From positions 1-64,000 of the forward strand of contig OMXC01000011.1 in assembly GCA_900314925.1 (NCBI GenBank): 64,000 bases of DNA, given 5' to 3'. The DNA comes from an uncultured Bacteroidales bacterium. GTDB lineage: Bacteria; Bacteroidota; Bacteroidia; Bacteroidales; P3. Made by a program: the position numbers and the translations under genes. Below, in pieces: positions 34,028-42,366 of this stretch; position 1 is the stretch's first letter, and each line of letters opens with the position of its first letter. The notes below the pieces were generated by a model that was given only the letters and a program-made list of their open reading frames with translations, was not told the DNA's origin and searched no databases.

Positions 34028-35034
34028 CAGAAAGCAGTGTCGATAAGGTGCTCCATGGTGTTCTTGGGGTCGGCGCCTTCGTAGAGGATGCTGTAGATGG
34101 CCTCGGCAATCGGCACCACATGCTGCATGTTGTGCTTCACGGCCAGCATGTGCAGGTTCTTCACGGAGTAGTAGCCTTCGGCCACGGAACCGGTGCGCGC
34201 GAACACGTCGGCGGGCCGTTCGCCCTTGGCCACGGCCTCGCCCAGGGCGCGGTTGCGGCTGTGTCGCGACCAGCAGGTGACCACCAAGTCGCCCATGTAG
34301 TAGCTGTCGTAGATGTTGCGGTCGGGGAACGGTAGATTGTGGTCCAGCAGGTTGTGCATCTCGCGCATGGCTGCCGCGGTGAGCACGGCATTGAGGTTGT
34401 CGCCGTAGCTTAGCCCTTGGCAGATGCCGGCGGCTATGGCGTAGATGTTCTTCATCAGGCCGCAACGCTCCACGCCGTCGATGTCAACGGTGGTGTTGGT
34501 GTGCAGGTAGTGGCAGTGCAGCATCCCGGCCATCTCGTCGGCCAGCGCCTTGTTCGACGACGCCAGCGTGAGAAAAGTCGGCATCTCGCGGCATACTTCC
34601 TCGGCGTGGCTCGGGCCGCTGGCCACACAGATGTCTTCCTTGTTCACGCCGAAGCACTCCTGCAGGTAGATGGAGACGCTTGTCACACAGTCCGGCACGC
34701 TGCCTTTCACAGCCGACGTTATCTTCTTGCCGCGGAAAGCGTCTTTGGGCAGGACGGATAGCACCTGGTGCACGTAGGCCGACGGTATGGCCAAAAGCAA
34801 GTGGCTGCTGGCTCCTATGATCTCGGCGAGGTCGGTGCTCACGTGAAGGCGGCTCGCATCTAGTCTGGCTTCCGGCAGGTGGCGCGGATTGTGTCCCTCG
34901 CGCAGTATTTTTTCCTTCGTTTCCTCGTCCCTGACCCACCAATTCACCTCGCGGCCGTCCCTCTCAAGCAGTATTTTGACCAATGCAGTGGCCCAGCTGC
35001 CGCTGCCTATCATTCCTATCATGTTCATTATCAT
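34027..35034 (-). CDS. gpsA: Glycerol-3-phosphate dehydrogenase [NAD(P)+]
   Basis: Reduces dihydroxyacetone phosphate to glycerol-3-phosphate, the backbone of phospholipids. The 335-residue protein has the dinucleotide-binding [28 protein letters not shown], the catalytic lysine in [13 protein letters not shown], and GDNLNAVL. Full length. It is the first gene of a two-gene minus-strand unit with the acyltransferase. Confidence 0.94.
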   Translation of the reverse strand: MIMNMIGMIGSGSWATALVKILLERDGREVNWWVRDEETKEKILREGHNPRHLPEARLDASRLHVSTDLAEIIGASSHLLLAIPSAYVHQVLSVLPKDAFRGKKITSAVKGSVPDCVTSVSIYLQECFGVNKEDICVASGPSHAEEVCREMPTFLTLASSNKALADEMAGMLHCHYLHTNTTVDIDGVERCGLMKNIYAIAAGICQGLSYGDNLNAVLTAAAMREMHNLLDHNLPFPDRNIYDSYYMGDLVVTCWSRHSRNRALGEAVAKGERPADVFARTGSVAEGYYSVKNLHMLAVKHNMQHVVPIAEAIYSILYEGADPKNTMEHLIDTAF

Positions 35035-35081
35035 TTAATCCGCACAGGCAAGCCGCTTTGGCCCCTGTGTCAAACGATTTG

Positions 35082-35089
35082 CAAAGATA
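35082..35089 (-). promoter_or_regulatory. -7 element upstream of gpsA
   Basis: TATCTTTG followed by C on the minus strand, about 50 nt upstream of the gpsA start. No good TTTG is found at the usual spacing. The gap 35035-35364 holds this element, an 11-bp palindromic array and the hup terminator. Confidence 0.5.
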
Positions 35090-35166
35090 TGTCTTTTCTT
35101 TCACAATTTATAACATATTTATGTTAAAAATGCTTAATCTCAGACACGACGTTTCTATAGAGCCGG

Positions 35167-35254
35167 TACGGACCCCCTACGGACCCCCTTCGGCATTTCT
35201 TCAGTGGAACGCCGTAGAAGGGCCGAAGAAAGGTCGAGGAGGGGCCGAAGGGAC
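35167..35254. repeat. Palindromic array of eight 11-bp units
   Basis: Eight 11-mers in register: TACGGACCCCC twice, TTCGGCATTTC, the centre TTCAGTGGAAC, then GCCGTAGAAGG, GCCGAAGAAAG, GTCGAGGAGGG and GCCGAAGGGAC, which are inverted forms of the left units. Bases 35178-35200 are identical to 8945-8967. The centre word TTCAGTGGAA occurs inverted in the array at 8945-9065. Confidence 0.88.
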
Positions 35255-35301
35255 TCCATGGCTGTAAGGGGTGAGGGCGGCGGCAGGCAAGCGGGGAGGG
35301 G

Positions 35302-35338
35302 TAAAAAAAGAGAGGCACCTCCTTGTGGAGATGCCTTC
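35302..35338 (-). terminator. Intrinsic terminator after hup
   Basis: On the minus strand AGGCATCTCC pairs with GGAGGTGCCT (one mismatch, 4-nt loop), followed by CTC and seven T. It is about 27 bp past the hup stop codon. Confidence 0.88.
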
Positions 35339-35364
35339 TTTTGTGTTGTAAGGGTCAAAGCGCC

Positions 35365-35661
35365 TTATTTCTTTTTGGCGGCTTTCTTGGCACCCTTCTT
35401 GGCGAGCAGGCTGTTGCCGGCTTTGAACTTGGCGACCTTCTTGGCGGGCACTTTCACTTTCTCGCCGGTCTGGGGGTTCTTGGCGGTGCGGGCTTTACGC
35501 TCGACGACGCTGAAGGTACCAAAGCCGATGAGGCTGACCTTCTGACCTTTGTTCAGCTGCTCCTGGATGGAGGCGAAGCAGGCGTTCATGGCGGCCTTGG
35601 CGGCGACTTTGGTCATGCCGGTCTTCTCGGCCATTGCGTTAATAAGTTCGGTTTTGTTCAT
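35365..35661 (-). CDS. hup: HU-type DNA-binding protein
   Basis: A 98-residue nucleoid protein. The HU/IHF signature lies in GFGTFSVVERKARTAKNPQTG, preceded by the helical dimerisation part (MNKTELINAMAEKTGMTK). The C-terminus is extended by a basic Lys/Ala tail (KKGAKKAAKKK), which should strengthen non-specific DNA binding. It is a single-gene unit with its own promoter and terminator. Confidence 0.94.
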   Translation of the reverse strand: MNKTELINAMAEKTGMTKVAAKAAMNACFASIQEQLNKGQKVSLIGFGTFSVVERKARTAKNPQTGEKVKVPAKKVAKFKAGNSLLAKKGAKKAAKKK

Positions 35662-35710
35662 GGTGTAATGTGTTAAAATGTTAATAATGATTGTCTTTTA
35701 TTTTTCGCTG

Positions 35711-35743
35711 CAAATGTATACATATTTTTTGATATGCACCAAA
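35711..35743 (-). promoter_or_regulatory. Promoter of hup
   Basis: On the minus strand: TTTG (35740-35743), 21 nt, TACATTTG (35711-35718) followed by C, in an AT-rich stretch about 50 nt before the hup start. Confidence 0.75.
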
Positions 35744-35787
35744 TTTTTTTTGCGTTTTTTTTACTTTTTTTTTCACATTACCCACGG

Positions 35788-36723
35788 TTATACTGATTTC
35801 CAACCTGTTAGCGAATTGCCGCGGAGGAAGTCTTCAACGAGATTTCTCTTTTTTCCAGCCATTTGCAGTTCCAAAATCTTCACAAAACCGTCTGCTGTTG
35901 CGATTTTTAGCACCTTTTTCCCATCGCAAATCAGTGCTCCGCAAGGCATTTCATGATGCTCGTTGTCGGGCTTTACGGAATATATCTTGAATGGCACTAT
36001 GTCGCATTTCGGGTTGGCGAGGTGCATGATGGCGGCGGGGTAGGGGGCAAGGCCGCGCACGAAGCGGTCCACCTCGGCCGATTTGCGGTTGAAGTCTATA
36101 AGGCAGTCGTCTTTGAATATCTTGGGTGCCGGGCAGGCCTCGCCCTGTTGCGGCAGGGGGGTGAGGGTGTTGGCGGCCATGCCGTCGAGGGTGCGCACGA
36201 CGAGGCTGCGGCCCATCGCTGCCAGACGGTCGTGCAGGCTGCCTGCCGTCTCGTCGGGGGCTATCGGCGTGCGTTCTTGCAGCAGGATGGCACCTTCGTC
36301 TATCTGGTGATTGAGCAGGAAGGTGGTGACGCCAGACTCCTGCTCGCCGTTGATGATGGCCCAGTTGATGGGGGCCGCACCGCGGTAGCGCGGCAGCAGC
36401 GAAGCGTGCAGGTTGAAGGTGCCGTGCGGCGGCATGTTCCATACCGCCTCGGGCAGCATGCGGAAAGCGACAACCACGAAGACGTCGGCCTTGTATGCCG
36501 CCAAGGCGTCGATGAATGCCGGGTCGCGCAGCTTTTCCGGCTGAAGCAGCGGCAGGCTGTGCTTCAGGGCGTACTCTTTCACGGCGCTGTATATTACTTT
36601 CTGGCCGCGCCCCGCCTGGCGGTCGGGCACGGTGACCACTGCCGCCACCTCGTGGCCCGACTGCATGATGGCGTCGAGGCTTTCCACGGCGAAATCGGGT
36701 GTGCCGAAGAATACTACTCTCAT
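35788..36723 (-). CDS. fmt: Methionyl-tRNA formyltransferase
   Basis: Formylates initiator Met-tRNA using 10-formyl-tetrahydrofolate. The 311-residue protein has MRVVFFGTPDFAVESL, the catalytic NLHASLLPRYRGAAPINWAI block (N, H and the downstream D in HQIDEGAIL), and the C-terminal tRNA-binding domain. Full length. Its start is 3 bp past the ribH stop, so these minus-strand genes probably form one unit with rpoN. Confidence 0.96.
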   Translation of the reverse strand: MRVVFFGTPDFAVESLDAIMQSGHEVAAVVTVPDRQAGRGQKVIYSAVKEYALKHSLPLLQPEKLRDPAFIDALAAYKADVFVVVAFRMLPEAVWNMPPHGTFNLHASLLPRYRGAAPINWAIINGEQESGVTTFLLNHQIDEGAILLQERTPIAPDETAGSLHDRLAAMGRSLVVRTLDGMAANTLTPLPQQGEACPAPKIFKDDCLIDFNRKSAEVDRFVRGLAPYPAAIMHLANPKCDIVPFKIYSVKPDNEHHEMPCGALICDGKKVLKIATADGFVKILELQMAGKKRNLVEDFLRGNSLTGWKSV

Positions 36724-36726
36724 GTC

Positions 36727-37224
36727 TTACTGTTCGGGTGTGAGGGAATCCTTGTAGGCGCACATCTTGAGCGCCGTGACGGCGCCTTCCACGCCTTTGT
36801 TGCCGTGCTTGCCGCCCGAGCGTTCGAGGGCCTGCTCCATGGTGTCGGTGGTCAGGACGCTGAAGATGACGGGGCGCTGGTGTTTGAGGGCCACGTTGGT
36901 GAGCCCTTGCGACACGGCCTGGCAGATGAACTCAAAGTGGCGTGTCTCGCCCTGTATCACGCAGCCTATGCAGATGACGGCGTCTATGTCATGGCAGGAG
37001 TCGAGCATGATGTCGGCAGCGGAACTCAGTTCAAAGGTCCCCGGCACACGGCGCACGGTGATGTCTTTCTTCTTCACGCCGTGTTTCTTGAGGGTGTCCA
37101 CGGCGCCTTTCAGCATGGCGTCGGTCACCTCGGGGTTCCATTCCGCCGCTATCACGCCTATCTTGCGGCCTTTGCCGTCGGCCACGCTGGCCGTGTTGTA
37201 TTCCGACAGGTTGGTTTTCTTCAT
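36727..37224 (-). CDS. ribH: 6,7-dimethyl-8-ribityllumazine synthase
   Basis: Penultimate enzyme of riboflavin synthesis. The 165-residue protein has the substrate-binding AEWNPEVTDAML, the PGTFELSSAA motif, IGCVIQGETRHFEFI (catalytic histidine region) and SVLTTDTMEQALER. It lies 8 bp after the sigma-54/M23 frame and 3 bp before fmt, on the same strand. Confidence 0.96.
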   Translation of the reverse strand: MKKTNLSEYNTASVADGKGRKIGVIAAEWNPEVTDAMLKGAVDTLKKHGVKKKDITVRRVPGTFELSSAADIMLDSCHDIDAVICIGCVIQGETRHFEFICQAVSQGLTNVALKHQRPVIFSVLTTDTMEQALERSGGKHGNKGVEGAVTALKMCAYKDSLTPEQ

Positions 37225-37232
37225 GGTCTTGT

Positions 37233-38150
37233 CTAAAAGTCTTTGGGGTTTATCGTTGTTGTCTGTGCCTTGCGGCTCTTCTTGCCTTCGCGTATCAGGC
37301 TGCTGTCGGCCTTGTATTCCAGCTCCTCGCCTTTGCGGGGCTTGGTGATGCCGAAGTAGCTCTTGTCGAGGTGCAGCAGCCGCGTCCGCAACGAGTAGTT
37401 GCTGAAGTCCAGTATCCACTCCGGGTCGAAAGGCTGGTAGAGGAAGCGGCACTCGAAGTGAAGGTGCGGGCCGGTGCTGTTGCCGGTGTTGCCGCCAAGG
37501 CCTATCACCTCGCCGGCGGTCACCTGCTGGCCGAGCTTGACGTTGATCTTCGACAGATGCCCGTAGAGCGTCTCCAGCCCGTTGGGGTGGCGCAGCACGA
37601 TGCAGTTGCCGTAGCCGCCCATGCGTGATGCTATGCGCACGGTGCCTCCGAAGGCGGCGTGTATCGGTTCGCCGGTGCGCAGCCGTATGTCCACGCCGTG
37701 GTGCCCGCGTTGCCACCGCCATCCGTAGGGGCTTGTCTTAATGTCTTTCACAGGGAAGCAGAAGTCCGTGGAGTCTTTCGCCAGCACGATGTTTATCTCG
37801 TCGGGCAGCATGTCCACCTTTGTGCGTCCGTGTGGGTTCACCCTGTTGTGCGGGAAGGCGTCGTACCAGAGTGGCACCATGCATGCGTCCAGTGGCATTT
37901 CCTTCTTCGCCTCGGCAGCCTCCTCCTGCGCCGGCTGTTGCTGTTGGGGCTTTTGCATGGCCCTGCCTTTGGCCTCTGGCGCCTTGGGCGCCGCCTTGGG
38001 TTTGGCTTCTTGCTTGGCGACGCGCTCCATGCGTGCCGCCTTTTCGAGGCGTGCTGCTATGATGCTGTCGTAGTATGACTGTGCCGACACCGAGGTGTGC
38101 ATGGCAATGAGCAGTATCGCTATCGTCAAGGTGCGGCGCAGGCGTGCCAC
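37233..38150 (-). other. Candidate internal start producing a separate M23 endopeptidase
   Basis: GTG at 38150 (V455 of the long frame) would give a 305-residue protein beginning MARLRRTLTIAILLIAMHTS. This is a textbook signal peptide, basic then hydrophobic, with SVSA before the cleavage site. The mature part is a LytM-type zinc endopeptidase with HxxxD and HLHFE intact, probably cutting peptide cross-links in peptidoglycan. If used, the peptidase gene would be nested in frame within the last codons of rpoN, over the sequence just after the RpoN box. Confidence 0.5.
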
Positions 38151-39512
38151 AGGTATTCCCAGCTGCTCGCGGTATTTCGCCACCGTGCGGCGTGCTATCG
38201 GCAGGCCTTTCTCGTTGAAGAGCTTGGTGAGGGCGTCGTCGGAGAGGGGGCTTTTCTTGTCCTCGGCGGCGATGGCGTCGGAGAGGCATTGCTTTATGGT
38301 CTCTATCGACACCTCTTCGCCGCCGTCCGTAGACATGCCCTTCGAGAAACATTCCTTGAGTGGTATGGTGCCGAAGTCTGTCTGCAGGTATTTGCTGTTG
38401 GCCATACGGCTCACGGTGCTTATGTCGAGCCCCGTGGCTTCGGCCACCTCGCGTTGGCGCATGGGCACCAGCAGGTCGTTGTTGCCCGTGAGCAGGAACT
38501 GGCGCTGGTGCTTCACTATGTAGCGCATGATGCGCGCTATGGTGTCGTGGCGTTGCTGCAGCAGGTCTATGAACACCTGGGCGTCGGCCTGTTTGGTGCG
38601 CAGGAAGCGCAGCGTCTCGCGGTCGCCGCCCGTCTTCTCCATGGCTGCCAGCATGTCCGTGTAGTAGGTGTTGAGGCTGAGCCTCGGCAGGTGGGTGTCG
38701 TTGAGGAAGAAGCTCAGCTGCCCGTCGTGTTGTGTGAGCACTATGTCGGGTGTGATGTATGCTGCTGTGTCGCTGTCCTCGTTGTCCGACCCCAGTGGTT
38801 TGGGGTTCAGGCTGCGTATGGTGGCGGTGGCGGCCTCCATGGCTTCGTCGTCGATGCCCAGGGCCTGGCAGATGCGTGCGTAGCGGTGGTTGGCGAAGTC
38901 GTCGAAGTGGTCTTTCACTATGGCTGTGGCCACGTCGTCAGGTGTCTCCATGCGTTCCAGCTGCAGCAGCAGGCATTCCTGCAGGCTGCGGGCGCCTATC
39001 CCTGCGGGGTCGAGGCTCTGTATGATGCGCAGCACCTCCTCGACCTCCTCCTGCGTGGCGTCGATGCCTTGGCGGAAAGCCAGGTCGTTGGTCACCAGCG
39101 CCAGGTCGCGGCCCAGATAGCCGGCGTCGTCCAGCGTGCCCACCAGCTCGGTGGCTATCTTCTGCTGACGCTCTGTCAGCGGACGCAGGGCAAGCTGCTG
39201 CATAAGCCGCTCCGAGGCCGACAGGCTGTCGCTCACCACAAACTCGCGGCGCACCTCGTTGGGGTCGCTCTCCTGGTGTTCGCGGTAGTCGTAGTCGTAA
39301 TCCTCGTCCTCGTCGCTGTCCCAGTCAGACCGGTTGTCGGTCGACGGCAGCGGCATCTCGTCCTGCACCTCGGCCTCAAGCAGGGGGTTCTTCTCCAGCT
39401 CCTCCTTGATGGCCTGCTCCAGCTCGGTGACAGGCAACTGCAGCAGCCGCATCAGCTGTATCTGCTGAGGCGATAGTTTCTGCTGCAGTTGCTGTCGCTG
39501 GATCTGTTTCAT
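37233..39512 (-). CDS. rpoN: Sigma-54 factor joined in frame to an M23 peptidase
   Basis: One open frame of 759 residues. Residues 1-457 are a complete sigma-54: Gln/Leu-rich region I (LQQKLSPQQIQLMRLLQL), acidic region II (64-76), core-binding domain, helix-turn-helix near 353-376, and RpoN box ARRTVAKYRE (440-449). Where sigma-54 normally ends (QLGIPVARLR), the frame runs on into a hydrophobic segment with a signal-peptidase-like site (TLTIAILLIAMHTSVSAQ, 461-478). A linker and an intact M23 domain follow: HxxxD at H604/D608, H652, and HLH at H683/H685. Either a membrane-spanning fusion is made, or the peptidase starts internally at GTG codon 455. The first would be unusual; I cannot decide between them. 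Confidence 0.85.
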   Translation of the reverse strand: MKQIQRQQLQQKLSPQQIQLMRLLQLPVTELEQAIKEELEKNPLLEAEVQDEMPLPSTDNRSDWDSDEDEDYDYDYREHQESDPNEVRREFVVSDSLSASERLMQQLALRPLTERQQKIATELVGTLDDAGYLGRDLALVTNDLAFRQGIDATQEEVEEVLRIIQSLDPAGIGARSLQECLLLQLERMETPDDVATAIVKDHFDDFANHRYARICQALGIDDEAMEAATATIRSLNPKPLGSDNEDSDTAAYITPDIVLTQHDGQLSFFLNDTHLPRLSLNTYYTDMLAAMEKTGGDRETLRFLRTKQADAQVFIDLLQQRHDTIARIMRYIVKHQRQFLLTGNNDLLVPMRQREVAEATGLDISTVSRMANSKYLQTDFGTIPLKECFSKGMSTDGGEEVSIETIKQCLSDAIAAEDKKSPLSDDALTKLFNEKGLPIARRTVAKYREQLGIPVARLRRTLTIAILLIAMHTSVSAQSYYDSIIAARLEKAARMERVAKQEAKPKAAPKAPEAKGRAMQKPQQQQPAQEEAAEAKKEMPLDACMVPLWYDAFPHNRVNPHGRTKVDMLPDEINIVLAKDSTDFCFPVKDIKTSPYGWRWQRGHHGVDIRLRTGEPIHAAFGGTVRIASRMGGYGNCIVLRHPNGLETLYGHLSKINVKLGQQVTAGEVIGLGGNTGNSTGPHLHFECRFLYQPFDPEWILDFSNYSLRTRLLHLDKSYFGITKPRKGEELEYKADSSLIREGKKSRKAQTTTINPKDF

Positions 39513-39515
39513 GGT

Positions 39516-41675
39516 TTATCTCACGATGTCCATCTCTTCGATGAGGTTCTTGGCGCCGGCGTAGATGTCGATGACCCAGAGCATGTAGCGGCTGTCGAGG
39601 CAGATGCAGCGCTGCAGGTTCTCCTCGAAGTCTATGTCGCCGCTCATGGCCTCGCTGTTGCCGTCGAAGGCCAGGCCTATCAGCACGCCCTTGCCGTTGA
39701 TGACGGGCGAGCCGCTGTTGCCGCCGGTGATGTCGTTGTTGGTGATGAAGCATGTGGGCATCTCACCCTTCTTGTTGGCGTAGGGGCCGAAATCCTTGGC
39801 GTTGTAGAGCTTCTTCAGGCGCTCCGGCACGGTAAACTCGCTGCTCGTCGGGTCCTCCTTCTCTATGACGCCCTTCATGGTGGTGTAGTGGTGGTAGGTG
39901 ACGCCGTCCTTGGGCTCATAGCTCATCACGTTGCCGTAGGTGAGGCGTATGGTGCTGTTGGCGTCGGGCGACATCAGCTTCTTGCCCTCGTTCATCTGGA
40001 GCACACCGTCCGTGAAGTCGCGTATGCCGCGCTGCAGGCCGTCCTTGCTCTCCTGCGACACTTCTTCGTCGGCGCTGAAGTATAGATCCAGAGCCTCATT
40101 GCCGGCGGCATACAGGGGGTCTTTCTGCAGCTGCTTGAGGCTGGGCTTGTTCATGAAGCGGTTCACGCTCTCCTCGTTGGCGAAGATGCTCTTGTTGTAG
40201 AGGTCGTTGGTGTACTTCTCCCAGTCGCCCTTGTATTTCTTCTGGGCGGTCTTGAGGAACTCGGGGCAGATATCGGGGTTGATGTGTGCGTAGACATAGC
40301 CGAAGAGGGCTGCCGTCAGGCGGCGGTCCACCTGCTCGTCGTAGTCCTTGAAGAAGCTGGCCACATAGCTGTCATGGCGGCTAAGGTTGGCCTCCTTGTC
40401 CTGCTCCAGGTCGCGCTTGAACCTGTTGCCCAGGCTTGCGGCCATCAGCGGGGCCTCCGAGCCCATCAGCAGGCCTTCCATCACATACATGAGGGCCTCC
40501 TCGCTCTTGGCGCGGTCGGCATAGCCTTTCTCTATCAGGCCGAGGGCGCGGCCATACTTCGGAGCCTGGAAGCGGGCCCATTCGCTGTACTCTTTCTCCA
40601 CCTCCTTCTTCAGACCCAAGGTGTTCAGAGCCTTCAAGGCCTTGTTCTGCTCGTTGCTGTACTTCCAGTAGTTCGAGCAGCTGGCATACTTCGAAGCGTA
40701 TTTGATGCGCGTCTGCTGGCTGGCGGCCATCTCCTCGCGCAGGATGTTGATCTTCACGGTGCGTATCTCGTAGCGCAGCTTGTTGGTGATGTTCATCGTC
40801 TCCTCGAGGCCGTAGCTCGTCAGGAAGTGGTCGGTGGTGCCGGGGAAGCCCATGACCATGGCGAAGTCGCCGTCGTGCAGCTCGCCGGCGCTCACAGGCA
40901 GGTGGTGCTTCGGCTGCAGGGGTATGTTCTCCTTGCTGTAGGGGGCGGGGTTGCCCTCCTTGTCGGTATAGATGCGGAACATGCTGAAGTCGCATGTGTG
41001 GCGCGGCCACGACCAGTTGTCGGTGTCGCCGCCGAACTTGCCCATCGACGAAGGGGGAGCACCCACCAGGCGCACGTCCTTGTAGATGATGTGCACGAAG
41101 AGGAAGAACTGGTTGCCGTTGAACATCGGTATCACCTTGGCGTCATAGAGGGTGCCCTCCTTGGCCTTCTCGGCAATCTCGCCGCACACCTTCTTGATGG
41201 CGGCGCTGCGGTCGCCCTCGCTCATGTCGTCGCTCAGGGCTTCCTTCACCTTGTCGGTGACATCCTCCATGCGCACCAGTATCGAAGCCGTGAGGCCCGG
41301 GTTGGGCAGCTCCTGCTCCATAGTGTAGGCCCAGAAACCGTCGCGCAGATAGTCGTGCTCCACCGTCGAGTGGCTCTGCAGGTAGCCGTAGCCGCAATGG
41401 TGGTTGGTGCTGATCAGGCCCTGCTTGCTGATGATCTCGCCCGTGCAGAAGTGGCTGAAGGGGCGTCCATCGTGGCCGAGGCCCACGATGGCATCCTTCA
41501 GGCAGCTCTGGTTGACGCTGTAGATGTCCTCAGGCGTCAGCTTGAAGCCCTGCTTCTGCATGTCGCTGTAGTTCTTTCCAATTAGTGACAAAAGCCACAT
41601 GCCCTCGTCGGCGCGCGCTGCGGTGGGCAGCATCAGCGCCAGGGCCAACGTAACGATTAAAGTGCGAATTTTCAT
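39516..41675 (-). CDS. S46 family dipeptidyl-peptidase (DPP7-like)
   Basis: A 719-residue exported serine peptidase that removes dipeptides from the N-terminus of peptides. It has a signal peptide (MKIRTLIVTLALALMLPTAARA), the catalytic histidine in STNHHCGYGYL (H92/H93), and the catalytic serine in GGNSGSPVINGKG. The specificity loop reads GLAFDGNSEAMSG. Glycine after FD is the DPP7 type, which prefers hydrophobic P1 residues; DPP11 has arginine. Its stop is 3 bp before the rpoN start. Confidence 0.9.
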   Translation of the reverse strand: MKIRTLIVTLALALMLPTAARADEGMWLLSLIGKNYSDMQKQGFKLTPEDIYSVNQSCLKDAIVGLGHDGRPFSHFCTGEIISKQGLISTNHHCGYGYLQSHSTVEHDYLRDGFWAYTMEQELPNPGLTASILVRMEDVTDKVKEALSDDMSEGDRSAAIKKVCGEIAEKAKEGTLYDAKVIPMFNGNQFFLFVHIIYKDVRLVGAPPSSMGKFGGDTDNWSWPRHTCDFSMFRIYTDKEGNPAPYSKENIPLQPKHHLPVSAGELHDGDFAMVMGFPGTTDHFLTSYGLEETMNITNKLRYEIRTVKINILREEMAASQQTRIKYASKYASCSNYWKYSNEQNKALKALNTLGLKKEVEKEYSEWARFQAPKYGRALGLIEKGYADRAKSEEALMYVMEGLLMGSEAPLMAASLGNRFKRDLEQDKEANLSRHDSYVASFFKDYDEQVDRRLTAALFGYVYAHINPDICPEFLKTAQKKYKGDWEKYTNDLYNKSIFANEESVNRFMNKPSLKQLQKDPLYAAGNEALDLYFSADEEVSQESKDGLQRGIRDFTDGVLQMNEGKKLMSPDANSTIRLTYGNVMSYEPKDGVTYHHYTTMKGVIEKEDPTSSEFTVPERLKKLYNAKDFGPYANKKGEMPTCFITNNDITGGNSGSPVINGKGVLIGLAFDGNSEAMSGDIDFEENLQRCICLDSRYMLWVIDIYAGAKNLIEEMDIVR

Positions 41676-41940
41676 TGTATTATTTGTATTTATTAATTAA
41701 TTGTTCTTTTTATTACAGCGTGCAAAGATACAACTTTTTCCCGAAACAGCAGACAAAAAAGTGCCAACAGAAAGAAAAAATATTGCTGTGCAGATTATTC
41801 TCGGGTTGCTGAGGGACGGTCGGTCGCTGCAGGTCGACGGTAAGGGAAATGGCGCCGAATTATTTTAACATTTGCCCAACGAGTCTAGTTAACATAACCA
41901 GAAAAACGGGCTTTGTAAATCAGTCTGTTAAGGCATCATC

Positions 41941-42006
41941 TCTTTATTTGCTCTTTAATTACTCCTTAATTGCTCTTTATAAAGACTTAATTTAGTAAGA
42001 GATAGG
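41941..42006. repeat. Degenerate 11-bp array
   Basis: TCTTTATTTGC, TCTTTAATTAC, TCCTTAATTGC and TCTTTATAAAG are four consecutive 11-mers ending in the palindromic centre CTTTATAAAG. About two further units to the right only loosely resemble the inverted left arm. It shows the same register as the clearer arrays but weaker symmetry. Confidence 0.55.
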
Positions 42007-42122
42007 TAGGTTCAATATATGATAAAATTAACAGTTTTTAAGGTTATTATCACATCTAAAGAGGTGCGATTTTTAATATTTCCGGAAGCATGGTCGGCGG
42101 CAAATAGGGTGGAGAAGAGAAG

Positions 42123-42220
42123 AATATTTTTATCAACACCGCAGGGGAAGGTGAAAGGAGGACGGTGAGAGGTGAAAGGTGAAAGGTAATCGTGTTGGGT
42201 ATCAGTGCGATAAAAATATT
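42123..42220. repeat. 12-bp inverted repeat enclosing GGTGAAA heptamers
   Basis: AATATTTTTATC (42123-42134) and GATAAAAATATT (42209-42220) are perfect inverted repeats. Between them are GGTGAAA-like 7-bp units (about 42149-42187). It could fold as a stem with the heptamers in the loop. Confidence 0.7.
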
Positions 42221-42258
42221 TTTTCATCGAAGTGAAACTTTTTTCGGATTGTTGCGTT

Positions 42259-42286
42259 AAGGGTTATGAACAACAAAAAAGGGTTA
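42259..42286. promoter_or_regulatory. Paired AAGGGTTA words, candidate MraZ operator
   Basis: AAGGGTTA occurs at 42259-42266 and 42279-42286, 20 bp apart, about 80-110 bp upstream of mraZ. MraZ proteins repress their own operon through short G-rich direct repeats in other bacteria, so this is a candidate operator by position and pattern only. Confidence 0.3.
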
Positions 42287-42333
42287 AAAAAAACAAAAAA
42301 AGTATTTTTTAGGCATTAATTGGAAATTTCTTC

Positions 42334-42345
42334 GTAATTTTACAA
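42334..42345. promoter_or_regulatory. Shared motif GTAATTTTACAA upstream of mraZ
   Basis: The 12-base word GTAATTTTACAA lies 22 bp before the mraZ start and recurs exactly at 55720-55731 before ftsZ. It contains the palindrome GTAA-TT-TTAC. It may be an AT-rich -7 region or an operator. Confidence 0.4.
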
Positions 42346-42366
42346 CCTGAAAAAAAGTAGGTAAAA

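Larger units (their letters stand above)
41676..42366. other. AT-rich region upstream of the dcw cluster
   Basis: About 690 bp without a convincing gene. It holds a weaker 11-bp array (41941-42006), a 12-bp inverted repeat around GGTGAAA heptamers (42123-42220), paired AAGGGTTA words and the probable mraZ promoter region. A short open frame at 42012-42227 on the minus strand is largely repeat sequence and is not called. Confidence 0.7.

Noticed and set aside
42012-42227. 71-codon open frame on the minus strand upstream of mraZ
   Set aside because: Much of it is the GGTGAAA repeat tract and an inverted repeat; the product is low complexity, and it matches no family I recognise.
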